From Saussurea involucrata (taxonomy: Eukaryota; Streptophyta; Magnoliopsida; Asterales; Asteraceae): a stretch of DNA of 64,000 bases. Shown in pieces: positions 45,334 through 57,714 of the stretch. Under the pieces are notes generated by a model, which searched no databases, had not been told where the DNA came from, and worked only from the letters and a program-made list of their open reading frames with translations. Each line of letters opens with the position of its first letter. Positions within the stretch are counted from its first letter, which is position 1. The position numbers and the translations under genes are program-made. The DNA lies in contig JAWVWS010001017.1 of assembly GCA_033807775.1 (NCBI GenBank), positions 124,001 to 188,000 on the forward strand, given 5' to 3'.

Positions 45334-47859
45334 ATGGCATCTACTGACACTGCTACCAACACTGCTGCTCTTCGACCTGCAACCATGGTCAAGTCAACCA
45401 ATATGACTGGCGAACTACACCAGATCACCATCGCTGCTAAAAACCATTTGGCCCTACTGGAATTCCCTAGGAAGAAACCCATCGCCCATCTTGCTGGAGC
45501 AGTTGCATTCCTGAAAACCTGCCCTCTACACATTGCAATGACCATCGCGCCACCTACACACCGACATCTTCTACAACAATCCTGAGAACGAAATCTGGCA
45601 AAGAATACTCTGTCATCGAAGGTCAAACCAAATATGGCAAAGGCTGCATTTCTCCCACAGCATTTCGCTCTGCACTCAAGCTCCCTGAACGGCTGAACGA
45701 CCATTCAAAACCCTCCCCAACCAAACTGAAAACAAGGAAGAGCTGATAAAATTCCTCGACCTCATGAAGTACGCATGGGATAAGAAAGGGCGTACTGACG
45801 AAGACGACAAGTGCCTCACAAAATTTCTAAAGGCCAAAATGCCCGCTGAACTGAATTTCATCTTCGCCCACGTCATCTCCTGCATGGCAGCGAAATTGGG
45901 CTCTACTGACCAAGCGAGCAAGATTCAGCTTGCCATGGGGTACTCTCTGCTGAACGGGCGTAAAGTTGACTATGCCAGGATCATTTTCGAAGACCTTATG
46001 GAGAAGGTTGAGAAGCCTGACCGTTCTATGATTTTTCCCTACCCTCGCTTCATCTCTACTCTTCTTCAGATGATGATTGGGTAAGATTATCCCAAACAGG
46101 GAAACTATAAGCTCTCCCAGGTTGGCACCAAGGTCCTCGACTACAAACCGATCGCTGGCGAGGTAAGTATCTCTTCCCTTTTCTCTCTCCTCCGAAATTC
46201 CTCTACTTTGGTGACTCCCTCAACGGACAAACCCACCGTTGACACCTACGCTGCAACATCCAAATCCTCAAAGAAGAGGAAACCCTCTGAACAACCCCTT
46301 GGCAGCCATAAGACCAAGAAGATTTCCAAGGAGAAGCCCCACCCTTCTCCGGTACTAGATTCAACGATTGCCTCTTCACAGGCAACGTTTGACACATTCG
46401 TGGTACACTCTACCACAACCGCTGAAGCTATCTCCACAACCACTTTAAAGTCTCAGTTCTCTGAAAAATGTCTGGTGCCATCCTCAACATCTTCAGCGCC
46501 TCAAAGCACTGAAGAGGTCTCCATCAGCAACACTAGTGTTGAACCTGCCACAACGTTCTCAGCCCCCACTTCTTCTCCTCCTTTGATCATCACCGTCGAC
46601 TCTACTACACTAGCGTTCATACTGATTGATACAAGCGCCACACTGCTGCACAACCTCATGCAGCGAAATTCTTTAGGACTTGTAGGTTCCTCGATTCCTT
46701 CCCTCGCTGAAGATATGGAGTACTTTGGAGGAAGCAGGGATTTCGACACTTTCTCCAACCCACCTACAGGTATCCAAACAATATCCTCAATCCCTCCTAA
46801 ATCACCAACTTCTTTTGAGCTTTCCTTCGCTCATCAATTGTTTTCTTTCATAGGTCCTAACTTGGGCACTATCACAACATCCCTCAAGGATGTGACTGAT
46901 AAAGTGGATTCACTGTCCACCAACCTCACCACTAACACCACCGCGATCAACGACGTTGGGGTAACGCTGAAAGATATTTCCACTTTTCTTGCCAGCAAGG
47001 CCAACACTGGTGACATCTCCTCGCTGCAAGGAGATGTGAAGACTCTGGAGCAACGTGTCATCAACAACTCCTCAACGATCCAGACTCTCCAATCAAGCAT
47101 CACCACCCTTAACAGCGACTTCAACACTCTATCCTCCAACTTCACCAGTCTCAGCGATGAGGTTGGAACGCTGACTTCAACAATCTCAGGGCTGCAAGGT
47201 GAGGTGACAGAATGAATGACCAAGATCCTCGAACGCTTGGAAGCTCTCACTGTCCCTCTCACACACTTCACTCCGAATGACCGAGAGAAGATGGAGATGG
47301 CAGTGGACTTCATTCTTCAGGCCACACCTTCCATTTCTAGCCTAGAAGACATAATGGATCAGGTTGAAAAGAACCAGGCCTCCGGTCCAGGTGCCCCTGA
47401 CCAAGAAGATAGGACTCATGAATCTGCTGCTGCTGCTGAAAATACTCCTCCCCCCCCCCCCCCCGTTTTTCTGAAGAGGGGGAGAAGAATCAAGAAGACC
47501 TTCCCTAAAACATTGAGTGGGAGAAAAATGAAGAAAACCCTTCCCTTGCTGAGGGGGAGGGAACCGCTGAAGACCCCTCTCTCTCTGAGGGGGAGCAAGG
47601 CGAAGACAACAAAGCTGCTACTCCACCCTTCTCTCCTATCGCTCAAGAAATTATGGAGATCCTCTCCGAGGAAGAAGAAGAAGAAGAGGAAGAAGAGGTG
47701 GAGATCACTGAAAAAGAACCATCATTCCATCCTGACTCCAAGGATGATGATGATGATGATGATGCATTTTGGTTCCAACCCATTGCCATCAGGGTTCCGG
47801 CACCAAAAGGTATTTCCATAAATGAAGTAGGGGAGCAACTAATTTTAAATTTTCAATAA
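45334..47859 (+). pseudogene. SIRE-type env-like ORF2, several breaks (element D)
   Basis: Counterpart of 4869-9942 in A, shorter and diverged. It starts MASTDTATNT. The N-terminal block runs to about 45540, where the frame shifts. It resumes at about 45590-46084 (HVISCMAAKLGS region), with a TAA at 46082-46084 and the same frame continuing. A basic stretch KKRKPSEQ lies near 46270. A long predicted coiled coil with repeated Leu/Val/Ile heptads and many SLST/TLNS words lies at 46860-47215, with TGA at 47213-47215. A run of 15 C (47450-47464) shifts the frame. The tail is extremely acidic, with runs of Glu and Asp (47665-47765). No 3' LTR of D follows. Confidence 0.75.
47450..47464 (+). repeat. 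C15 homopolymer in env-like ORF2 of D
   Basis: Fifteen C in a row. The acidic reading frame upstream continues in a different register after it. It could be true slippage or a base-calling artefact. Confidence 0.9.
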
Positions 47860-50334
47860 TACATCAAATGAAGGGTAACTCCCTTTCTATATCTCAACAC
47901 ATAAATTAACTTTGTATAAAAATATTGGATTTAACATCAACACTAAGTCAAGGTCGGGTGTTACTAAACCGCATTAACAAATGCAATCTCCAAAGGTGCG
48001 GAAGACTTCACCCAATAGTTATACTCTTCTCGTGCATCTAACTAGAACTCGACTCCCCACGATGACACTAGTACCATTCCCCATAAGGAGCTGATGCACA
48101 TGCCGACAATAAAAAGGTTAGGCTAACGCCTAGTGAATTCAAAAGTTTTCATATTAAACAAATAAATCGTCAAATTGAAAGAATGCAATTTAAATCACGA
48201 CTTCTAAAATAATATTCATTTCATATGAAGGTAACTCGTTTTCCGAAACCTACAAGTTTTGAAATGAAAACTCCAACATGAAACACTCCTTAAGTATAAA
48301 CTTAAACTCCTAAAAGTCACCAAAACATTGTATAATGTTCAATAACCAAATATGGAAAACATAAATAAAACTTTATAATCCAAAACACCAAAACATGAAT
48401 AAGGTTTATTATTCATCATCATAAATTATGGATACACTTCATACTCAAATGCTTCCGAAAACACGGATAATACAACATCCAAAAATAACACCTTTCGACG
48501 ACGGGGAGATCCGTATCAATAGAATTTGACGAAACACAAAGTAAGTCGCATATCTATGTTAATGAGTTCCATTATGAATCACACGGTCATCAAGTTCAAC
48601 CACTCAAGGTCTATAACTTGAGTCCTCCGCTGATCATAAATATGCTCGTTCACTGGAAATAATAATCACTATGTCTAGCGGTCATCTAGCTCAACCACTT
48701 ATGTTGATAGTTCGAGTCCTCCACTATGGATCACACGGTCATCAAGTTCAACCACTCACGGTCTGCCCCTTGAGTCCTCCGCTAAGGATAACACGGTCAT
48801 CAAGTTCAACCACCCACAGTTTGTACCTCGCGTCCTTCGATGATCCTAAATATTTCTAGTTACAAACAGAGATAAAGTTCTCATTTAAACCAATTGACCG
48901 ACTTCTAAGCCTATAGTTCCATTGCATTACAGGCTAAAACATTTCATGACTCCAAATGAATGAACTAGTGCATTCAAAACATGTAATTCTCAAATAAGGT
49001 GCAATAAATGAAAATCATAACCAAAGCTCTACATTGAGCTAACAAAAACCGGACAAATGTTTCCAAGAACTAACATTTCAAAAACCGAGCCATAAGCTCA
49101 ACCAATCAATTGGCCATTTGTTAAAAGTCATAAAATGCAATAAAACGTAAATAACACACGTTTATGCAAACACATGCTCCAAATACATGAATAACTCTAA
49201 CACAACTTTAGATTGATACAAATCCTTTTCCAAGTGAATTTATACTATTTATTCTTTCAAAACGTCCCATAACATAAGAACAAACATTTCTCCAAAACAC
49301 ACACTAAACGTGAATTTATACCAAAAGATCTTCATTCATAAGATAAATATTTAAAATACCTATACTTACGATTTATTTCTCCAAAACACACACTAAACAA
49401 TTAATTTATCAAAATGCCCAAAAATCTCAAATGTGGGTGTCTCATAAATTTATAAAACCAGATATCCCAAATAAGTAAAACTCATCAAATATTCCAGCAT
49501 TTGATAATTATGAAGTAAAGCACATAAACATTTTAAAATGAATATTTTTGGCATATACATAGTTTTTCACAAAGCAACTTGAACTCACCTTGCTAGGTTA
49601 TGACTAAATCTAGGTTTTACCCCAAACTTGAGTTTTCTTGGTGAAAACTTGAATCCATAAGTAAAATCTCCTAAATTTTAGACCCATCACTTGCAAAGTG
49701 TTTTATTCATCTCCAAAGATCGAAAACCTAAGATAAAATTGAAAGAAGAGAAGGGAAAATGAAGAACACATCAAACCCTAGCTTAAATCGAGAGAGGTGA
49801 GAAGCTCACCACCACAAAATACCCTTGGATCTTCCAATAAAATTCAATCTTCATAATCTATCCTTGAAGGGCTCTGAAAAACGAAACCATAGCAACTTGA
49901 ATCTACAAAACAGAGTAGAAATGAAGGAGATATGAACAAATGAAGGAGATATGAAGAAATGAAGGAAATGACTCAAAATCGCTATTTAATGCTCAAGACT
50001 GATTCCGTGGCTTTTCCCACGACTTCTAAGTCGCAGAGGAAGCCGCACGCTTCACAAAACTCACTTGCAGCAGGTCACGCCCGCTAACTCGCACAACCCT
50101 TTTTTCTCGATTTCCTTCGTTTTTCATGTTCAAGCATTGTTTTGGCCATAACTTCTTCGTTTTAGTTCCGAATTTGCTCCGGAAAGAACCGATGGACTTG
50201 TATTTGAATTATCCATCCAAAAACACTATAAAATATAGGATTCTAGCCTAAAGTCATATTTCGTCTATTTAACTTTAAAGATCGATTTGTCTACTATCTT
50301 GAAATTATACCTTCCTAAAATCGTGGTGTTACAC
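47860..50334 (-). repeat. E-family gypsy LTR copy, left end unclear
   Basis: Similar to 25590-27475, for example around 48110 (AAAAAGGTTAGGCTAACGCC), and ends GGTGTTACA at 50334, the inverse of the family start TGTAACACC. The left end is not clean: similarity is clear only from about 47960, and the first 100 bases are unassigned. No PBS or PPT adjoins it, so it is a solo or truncated LTR. Long AT-rich tracts and no ORF. Confidence 0.65.
48575..48838 (+). repeat. About 65-bp imperfect tandem repeat x 4 in the E-family LTR
   Basis: Units contain CACGGTCATCAAGTTCAACC followed by a (T/C)TTGAGTCCTCCGC-like end. At the same relative position, the E copy at 26220-26460 carries a different repeated word set (TACACCTCAA, TTATTGC). 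Confidence 0.8.
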
Positions 50335-51548
50335 ATTGCTCCGACGACCCCCACCCCCTACTTCTCCGATCAATTATCCCCGACCTTTTCAACCTTTCAT
50401 TCGCTATTTCCTCCGACCGATGATCCCTGACCTTTCCAGCCTTTCTCCTCACCATTTTCTCCGACCGATGATCCTCATTCCCACCATTGCTCCGATGTGT
50501 ATTCCCTGCACGAACCTTTTTAGGGATCAAATAATAGAAGAAAAAAACCTACATGAAAAGATTCATCCAGTTCTACATTCCTGGTCACTCCAATTTGTTC
50601 ACCTAGAACCCTTTATTCTTCATCTCGTTTATACCAAAATCACCATGCCGTTCAAGAACCAAACCTTTAAACATAAACCCACAATTAGAAAACAAGAACC
50701 GACATCACATATCCATAAATCTCGTTGAAGAACCAAACTTTCAAATGCCTTCATTACAAATTGATGTTCTAAAATGGCCAATAACGGATGCTTTTAGCGA
50801 TAATATGGTTAAATATAGAGAAAACACCTGGATTCAATAAATTGAGGAAAAATGAGATGATGATGATTATATACCTTGGAGAAAATGATTCACCAACTAT
50901 TGAGGTGTTTGAAGACGGTCAGGTCCGTTCGATTTTTTTTGTTCCATCAGACTTTGTTACTAGGCGGTGATCACGGTGATGAAGAAAGAGCTTGGTTGCA
51001 GATTCATGTTCAAATGGACAAGGTTTTGTGGAGGAATTTACTAGAAATGGGTTTTACGGTGGAAAGGGTTAAGGAAGAATGGGTGGGGATTGGGGTGGGG
51101 GTTGGGAGGGGAGGGGGTAGAGAGGGGTCTATATAATATTTATATATTGTAATATAATACCATGTGTCATTTAATAAAAAAAACCCAAAGAATTATTAAA
51201 AGACTACAATGCCCCTGATTTAACATCCATTTTTAACAGAGTTAGCATAAAGAACGAAAAACGAAAGGAATTATAAACCACAAGGAAGAAAAAAGCAGTT
51301 TTTAAAGACTAGGGATGGAAGTCGTTATAAACTTCAAACCACCGGGGCGAAAATCGTAGTTTACTCTATTTAATTATGAAGATACACATTTTTTGTAAAT
51401 AGTTAATAGTTAAGAGGGGCTGAATTATACTGCGAGATTTTAGGGTGGTCCGATTGACAACTAACCATAAGTAATGCGTCACAAATGCATAGTTAAAGTA
51501 TTCACTTTGACTATCTCCAACACAAATGCATAGTTAAAGTATTCACTT
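50335..51548. other. Unassigned region with C/T-rich and G-rich ends
   Basis: No recognised gene. A Pro-rich ORF (50336-50728) arises from two copies of CTCCGACCGATGATCC in C-rich DNA. G-rich DNA at 51080-51130 leads to TATATAA. The block 51230-51360 reads like a degraded non-coding repeat. It may be part of a DNA transposon, but I found no terminal inverted repeats. Confidence 0.4.
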
Positions 51549-51561
51549 TGACCATCTCCAA
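51480..51561 (+). repeat. 41-bp tandem duplication
   Basis: Two copies beginning CACAAATGCATAGTTAAAG with one mismatch, at 51480-51520 and 51521-51561. The second copy runs into the MITE candidate. Confidence 0.9.
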
Positions 51562-51686
51562 CCCACCACTAAAAACACTAAAACACTCAAATAAAGGTGT
51601 TTTCATCTATAACAAACCATAAAAACACAAAAAAAATGGAGGTCAATAAAGTTGGCCTTTATATTTGGAGGCCAATAAAGTAGGCC

Positions 51687-51733
<47 letters not shown>

Positions 51734-51917
51734 TTGTATTCTATTCATCTTTTATAAATTCAAGTATATATTATAATTATTTTGTTTTAATAAAATAGTA
51801 TAATAATTAATACATATGTTATTTTATTATTAACGATGTTTTTGATGTTGGTTGGAGTTTATTTTTTTTAGTGTTTAAGGGTTCCACCATTTTTAGTGTT
51901 TCTGTTGGAGATGACTT
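51549..51917. mobile_element. Candidate MITE with subterminal inverted repeats
   Basis: CATCTCCAAC at 51553-51562 is the inverse of GTTGGAGATG at 51904-51913. Further inward, ACACTAAAA and TTTTAGTGTT-like words continue the inverted symmetry imperfectly. The core is AT-rich with a (TA)n run at 51691-51729. No transposase. The target duplication is uncertain. Confidence 0.55.
51691..51729. repeat. (TA)n microsatellite
   Basis: About 19 uninterrupted TA units inside the MITE candidate. Confidence 0.95.
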
Positions 51918-51967
51918 TATAAATTAATAAATAGGAGCGAGGTTCAAGAGAAACCTTCAAAAAAAAT

Positions 51968-52141
51968 GGAAAACTAAGTAACATTCTGGTAGAGTTTCAT
52001 CTACACGATATGCATTTGTGCATACAGGTAATTAAGTTGTTTTTTTTTGTTTTTATGCACTTGTGCATGTTACAAATTACCTGTATGCACAAGTGCGTAT
52101 CGTCCAAATGAAAGGCTACCATAGTATTCCTTAGTTTTCCG
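51968..52141. repeat. Foldback element, about 66-bp arms
   Basis: The left arm (51968-52034, starting GGAAAACTAAG) and right arm (52075-52141, inverse) are imperfect inverted copies. The inner 28 bases around TGTGCATACAGGTAATT match best. The loop is about 40 bases and itself contains ATGCACTTGTGCAT. Confidence 0.8.
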
Positions 52142-52954
52142 CTTATTTGAGTTTTTCCCGTCAACCTGACCCTAATAAATAGATACACTAAATAGTCAAG
52201 ACCGCTCACATATATATCTAAAAAGTTTTGGACCGGTTATGTGAACCGATTCTTAAAATATTTTACGATTTTTAAACTGCAAATGGCATGGTATTGACAA
52301 ATGGGAGAGTAAAGATAGGATGGATTTTTTTAAGTGGTAATATGATTTGATTATAAGCTATATTCGGATATTTGATATAAAGTTATTATTGGTTTAGTTC
52401 ATTGATTTCATATGTTAGGTTTTGTGTTACAAATCCTTTATTGTAATTTTTTTTCAAAAACAAAATAAATGTGAAACTAAAAGATGAAAACTAAGAAAAT
52501 GACACTAACAATATTCGAACTTGAGTCTAGGATGGAAAAAAGTATTGCAACCCAACTCTATTAAGGGACACTTATGTTCTTATGTTCTTATTGTAGCTTT
52601 AAAATATAGATGGTGACGCAAAACAAATTGACGCAGTTACACTTTTTTACAACCCTATAATCTTTTACACTACGATGGAAGAACGAAATTGTCGCCCATG
52701 CCACCATATGCACTACACTATGGAAGAGCCATTTTTTGTCATTTTGTGAAGAATTTCACATTATCAGTTCTCTCCGTCTCTCTCTCTCTCTCAAAAGATA
52801 TATATATATATATATATATATATAGATAGATAGATAGATACTTTTTGATAATCGTAAAATTTGTAAGATCCATAAGAACCGTTTCTATATGGTATTATTT
52901 TGCGTGATTTTTTATCTAAGGCTATCATTTAATGTATTGATGAACATATATATT
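52142..52954. other. AT-rich intergenic DNA
   Basis: No ORF or known element. It contains a compound microsatellite (52773-52840). Confidence 0.6.
52773..52840. repeat. Compound microsatellite (TC)n-(TA)n-(GATA)n
   Basis: TC run to 52792, TA run 52799-52824, GATA run to 52840. Confidence 0.95.
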
Positions 52955-53198
52955 TGTTAGGTCTACAATTGTATTCAGGATTATAAGTGTCATAAGAGCG
53001 TTTTTGTTAATATACCTTGAGGGTATAAATAACTTGTATTTACCTTTGTTTGAAAAAGAAAGGAGCTCATTTGTTACAATCCAGAGAGAGAAACATTGAG
53101 AGAGTTGAGAGCATATTCATGTAACATTGTCTCTCACTAGAAATATATGATTTGATTCATATCGTTCTTGATCCATACACTTGAATTAGGGAATAACA
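52955..53198 (+). repeat. 5' LTR of short-LTR copia element H (about 244 bp)
   Basis: Starts TGTTAGG and ends AATAACA (TGTTA/TAACA). A TATAAATAA box is at 53024-53032. The end is fixed by the PBS three bases on. The start is inferred from the termini. Confidence 0.65.
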
Positions 53199-53200
53199 AT

Positions 53201-53213
53201 TGGTATCAGAGCT
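53201..53213 (+). other. Primer binding site, tRNA-iMet type (element H)
   Basis: TGGTATCAGAGCT on the + strand, so H runs rightward. Confidence 0.9.
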
Positions 53214-54059
53214 ATACAGGAAGATTTGGAGAAAAATTGAAAATCAAATTTGAAGAAATTGAAACTTTTTAAAGAAATTTTTGAAGTTTTGGGTTTTGAA
53301 ATTTTCTTGGATTTATTTTTGGAAAAATCGAATTTTTTCTCAATTGATCTTTGTTGAATCATTTTATATTGATTTCATGTATCAATTTCAAACAGATTTG
53401 GAGAATTCGATTAATTTTTAAAGTTTACTATTCATCGAGTAAACTTACTGTTCTTGAGAAATTTGTGCCAAAAGTCGTTATTTGATTCAAATTTGATATA
53501 AATATAAGTTTTAAAGTTGTTAGAAATCATATTTCGATCATGTCTGTAGGAGTTTATAACAAATTCGTTGAGTTTTGCAGATTTTGGATCGATTTGTGAA
53601 GATCTTCAAGCTTATCGCACGATACTGTGTTCTTAATATTTAAAGTCCCCGCACGATATTGATCTTCATAGTTATCGCACAAAGAAGGAGGTGAACCGTG
53701 AAATTGTCGCACAAAGGGTGTGCGATAAACTTGTGTTGTCGCACAACATTGGATATGAACATGTTTTGTCGCACAACGCTTGACCGACAAACCTAGTTTG
53801 TCGCACATGCCGTGACTGAGGAACGTACTTTATCGCACAACAAAGGGCTCAAACAGTAATTTTATCTCATGAGGATTGCAAGACAACCACTATTCACTTG
53901 TCGCACAAGGCTTGTAAGACAACCGATATTCACTTATCGCACAAGGCTTGTAAGACATTCACTATTCATTGTTCTGGATATTTTCTGAATTGACCCTTCA
54001 CGTGTGACTTGCACTGTTGACTTTGAGATTAAAATTTTTAGATTGACTTTCCGAGATTG
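53214..54059 (+). other. Leader of element H with an iterated TCGCAC motif
   Basis: T-rich leader followed at 53610-53945 by about nine copies of TCGCAC, mostly as TTGTCGCACAA or TTATCGCACAA, plus one inverted copy (TGCGATAA near 53720). No ORF of note. It is interrupted by a solo LTR at 54065 and resumes at 55815. Confidence 0.75.
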
Positions 54060-54064
54060 ATTTT
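54060..54064 (+). repeat. Target-site duplication, left copy (solo LTR)
   Basis: ATTTT, matching 55810-55814. Confidence 0.9.
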
Positions 54065-55809
54065 TGTAACAACCCGCGATTCATATAGACAAATAACATA
54101 CATTTTATATCATAAAATGATCAAAAGATACATCGTATTTCACATTCGGTCCCATAGTCTTGGTAAACATAATAAGTAAATCCGTACAAACTCTTTGCGA
54201 ATTAAATTACATGTTGACTAATAACAAAGTCATAAGTACAAAATACATCCATAACTTCATAACCAACATCTTCACAAAAGCTATCCATCAAGAGTCCTAT
54301 TTACTTTGTCTTACCCGATCCGCCACCTGGAATACATATTTTAAAACAGAAATGAGGGTTAGACCTAATGGTCTAGTGAGGAAATCCCTGTCAGTTTAGT
54401 AAACCTTTGTATCAAAACCATTTATATAAAACTTTTCATATACATCCATATACTACACGTATATCAATACCATTCAAGACTCGTACATCTCATCCCACCT
54501 TATTCCTCCACAACTGGCCATACAAGTTGGTAGCAAGCCAAATAATAAAAATCAACGTTACCGGTCCGCACACCGGAACCCGGCTACCCATCGGTCCGCA
54601 CACCGGAACCCGACTACCCATCGGTCCGCACACCGAAACCCAACTAATGTACACTTGCGTAGTGTAATGCACATATGAATATAACACCTTACTATATTAT
54701 AAACACATAATATTCACACCTTAATCATATATCCATTCCACACATATATGTATTCCAGTTTAAAAACATTTTCAAGTAAAACTCACCTGTTTGCTTAACA
54801 ACACTCTTTTCAGTCCTCCACAAAGAATTCTGCTTTCACCTTCGATTCACAGTATCTGAAACAATCATGTACAAATATTGTTTTACCACTTTGAACACAT
54901 AGAGCTTGCTAGGACTACGAGCTTTAGATAACTCTATCTAACTCTTATACTCAATTGTCTTCCCCAACCCGAACTTAAGTCAAGTCCACAGTACCTTCGG
55001 TCCTTATTCATTCCCTATCCATGAATTAACAAGACACATGCTACAGGACACTTAAAAGCATCTAAACTCATCAATTTGACCAATCAACCAAAGTATCCGG
55101 AAACTACAGTTTATCCGGACAACACTACTTTTCCGGACAGCATAACTTTTCCGGACAGCACCACTAACCCGGACAATCTAAACAATCCGGACGTCAGCCG
55201 GACATCAAAGTAATCCGGATACCATCCGGTATCTAATTCTATCCGGAAAACATAGGAAAAGTAGAACTTACCCGGATGAAGAACTCGTTCGGACACCTTT
55301 AAAACATTACCCGGACATCACTAATAAAATCACCCGGACACTACCAACAAAACCACCCGGACACATTCATAGGGTCCGGACACCTCTGTCGGTTTGCATC
55401 CTTTCAACCCAGATTCAACAGAAAATCATACCAGGCATGAATTCAACTATTCTACTCCGATAAAAACTATCCATAAGCAATTATGAGCATAAAATGTAAA
55501 GGAACATACCTTAATAACACATCCAACACTTCCAATTTGAAGCCCTAACCTTTCCCTTTCTTTTTCTTCTTCTTTTGCTCTCAACACACACACCTACAGA
55601 TCTGGATATTTCTGTTTTATGAAATATCTGAATATTGCATGGGATAATATCTAACTCAAATTTACCCTTTAAACCTTAAACTATCCACTAATGACTCAAA
55701 ATACCCTTAACTCCTAATTTATCCCAAATTCACCCTAACTATTAATTATAACGTTAAATAAATTTAACAAAACTAACTTTTAACTAACGAACTTACCCGG
55801 GGTATTACA
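54065..55809 (-). mobile_element. Solo LTR of a Tekay-type gypsy family (1,745 bp)
   Basis: TGTAACAACCC to GGGGTATTACA with 5-bp duplications on both sides and no internal region, so it arose by LTR-LTR recombination. Same family as the F LTR (61206-62695), with shared blocks near 54325-54410 and 61470-61550. A 34-bp repeat of GGTCCGCACACCGGAACCC x 3 lies at 54566-54650, and a dense CCGGACA word cluster at 55095-55385. Orientation is taken from F. Confidence 0.9.
54566..54650 (+). repeat. About 34-bp tandem repeat x 3 in the solo LTR
   Basis: Three copies of GGTCCGCACACCGGAACCC followed by GACTACCCATC-like sequence, with few mismatches. It lies in the position where the F LTR has only a single diverged CCGGTCCTAAGCCCGG. 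Confidence 0.85.
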
Positions 55810-55814
55810 ATTTT
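55810..55814 (+). repeat. Target-site duplication, right copy (solo LTR)
   Basis: ATTTT, matching 54060-54064. Confidence 0.9.
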
Positions 55815-56324
55815 CAAGTGTTGACTTTAAGAGTTGACGTTCGACGCTTGACTTTCGGTGTTGAATATTTCAGGATAATTTTTTTAAAGTTATTTTTCAA
55901 GATTTGATCTCTGATTTTGCAAAAAATTGTTTTCATTTTTGAATTTTGATTTTAAAGTTAAATTTTATAGTTTGACTTTTCTATCAAAATTTGACTTTCT
56001 GCTTTTTGTTTTAGATTTTCTTCCAAATCAACTCTGAATGAACGATCAATTTCAAATGTTTGTGATCATGACAACTGAGGCAATGATGAAAACATCAAAT
56101 CGGATACTTTCTTAGGATGTGCACTCGAAGAATTTCACAGACAGAACAGAAGATACCGAAAATCATTTCTGCTTTATGGCAAAGAAGAAAATGGAATATC
56201 TGTCTGATGAATGCTACTCTAAGTGTGAGGTAAATGCTGATTTTTTTTCTGCGTTTGGAGATCAACTTCATGAGGCGACACTTAAAGTTTCAGATGTTGA
56301 ATCTAAAATAAAAAAAGAGAAAAG
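55815..56324 (+). pseudogene. gag: Leader and gag remnant of copia element H
   Basis: The T-rich leader continues to an ATG near 56041. A short decayed gag-like frame follows: about 20 codons, a TAG, then a block (FCFMAKKKMEYLSDEC) resembling the gag-to-protease linker of copia elements. The gag core and zinc knuckle are missing, so this is a deletion derivative. It is cut by the LTR of J. Confidence 0.5.
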
Positions 56325-56838
56325 TGAAGAGTTTCGACGGGATCGCAACGGAAACAAACACACAAACATGCATATAAATATAAAGAAAAATAATCGCGAA
56401 ACCCACAAGCCCGGATCCATTACTAAAGTAAATAGGGACAAAAACACATCCATAGGGGAACCGGGCCCCTTTTTAATTTAGCTTAAACTAATATCGGCCT
56501 TAACCCTTTGATTAATTATTAGTAAATAATAATTAATACTTTGGCCTTTATAAAAATAAATATTACTTTTATGTATTGGGCTTTTGATTTAATTAATTAT
56601 TAACATAATAATTAATTATGAGGCCCAATTTATATAATTAGCTTAATTATATTTTCACACACTTTTATAATTATTATTCTACTAGAACAATGATTATCTC
56701 CCATTACAACTTGTAATTATATTTGGTTTACGACCATCATGCTCAATTCGAGAAATACATACTCTATGTGTGCGATCCTCATAGGTTCATTTGACGTCAG
56801 CAGTGTATTCATGTGACGTGGGCATAGAGAAACCTACA
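56325..56838 (-). repeat. 3' LTR of copia element J (about 514 bp)
   Basis: The right end CCTACA is fixed by the adjacent polypurine tract. The left end is inferred at a TG near 56325 and could be up to 15 bases off. AT-rich with TAATTAATTATTA repeats. Confidence 0.55.
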
Positions 56839-56850
56839 GTTTCCCACTTG
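56839..56850 (-). other. Polypurine tract of element J
   Basis: GTTTCCCACTTG on the + strand is CAAGTGGGAAAC on the - strand, the usual copia form with one change. Confidence 0.75.
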
Positions 56851-57714
56851 CACACGACACATAAAACACTGACAGTGGTTATGTGTCTAGCAACGCGTCA
56901 CCGCCCCCAAAGTCAAACGAATATATGCTTCCTTAGCATTTATTGATCTAATCATCAATATGATCAGAATATTTCTTATCCCTTTGCTACAGGATATCTC
57001 ATATTGAACTCAAGGCATAGATAAGGCTCATCCTTGGTTGTTCGATAATTGTATTTCTCGATACCGATATTAGTTGAGTAAATAAGAACCATTGTTCAAC
57101 CAATGCACTTGTGTGTGGCCACACAATTCTCAATTTATATCATCTAAGGACCCAAAGATTTCTCTCTCATCATGAGAGGAGAAAGTTCCATATTGCATGC
57201 ATACGACTTGCACACAATTCACAGTGTACCTAACATAGCCCTTGTAATCACCCGATGAAAGGTGACGTTAGGCATATATCAAGGCAACACTCCTTGTGCT
57301 TGAGGTCCCAATATACATCTCCGGTCAAAGGATAAATGAATAACTTATCATTTCAAGACTCACTTTATGGCGTCGATCTATGAAATAATCTTGAAGGAGG
57401 GTCTATCCAACACTTGAACCTACAAGTGCAAGTGACTCTAGTTACACCTCGTGCTGACCCAACTTGACCATAACCAGACTTCACAATGATCTTAGTTTGT
57501 TACTAGTCCCCCAGTAACAATCGATCATGGATTAATTTAAATAATCTCATATTATTTATGGATTTAGACATGCTAATATAGAACACAATGAAATCAGTGT
57601 AATGACTCATATCGACTATGCATAAATCAAATAGAATTCCATTGCTTAATGTTCCAAACGTATACTGAAATTACAGATCAATTTAAATACTCAGAAATCT
57701 TAAACCTATAGAGC
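56851..57714 (-). other. 3' untranslated region of element J
   Basis: Non-coding sequence between RNase H and the PPT on the - strand. No ORF or repeat of note. Confidence 0.6.

Noticed and set aside
21118..47859. C and D as two halves of one inverted element
   Set aside because: They share word type, but C ends in integrase and D starts in RT with several hundred codons missing between them, and each is bounded by different neighbours.
47951..47970. Second E-family LTR terminus (GGGTGTTAC)
   Set aside because: It resembles the family end but lacks the final CA and any flanking duplication; too weak to place a boundary.
50336..50728. Proline-rich ORF as a host gene
   Set aside because: It stems from a duplicated C-rich segment, has no domain or exon signals, and runs into AT-rich DNA.
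53610..53945. CRISPR-like array
   Set aside because: Repeats are short, spacing is irregular, and the context is a plant retroelement leader.
56119..56481. 120-codon ORF as a single gene
   Set aside because: Its first two-thirds are a copia gag remnant and its last third lies in the LTR of J; it is a read-through across a junction.
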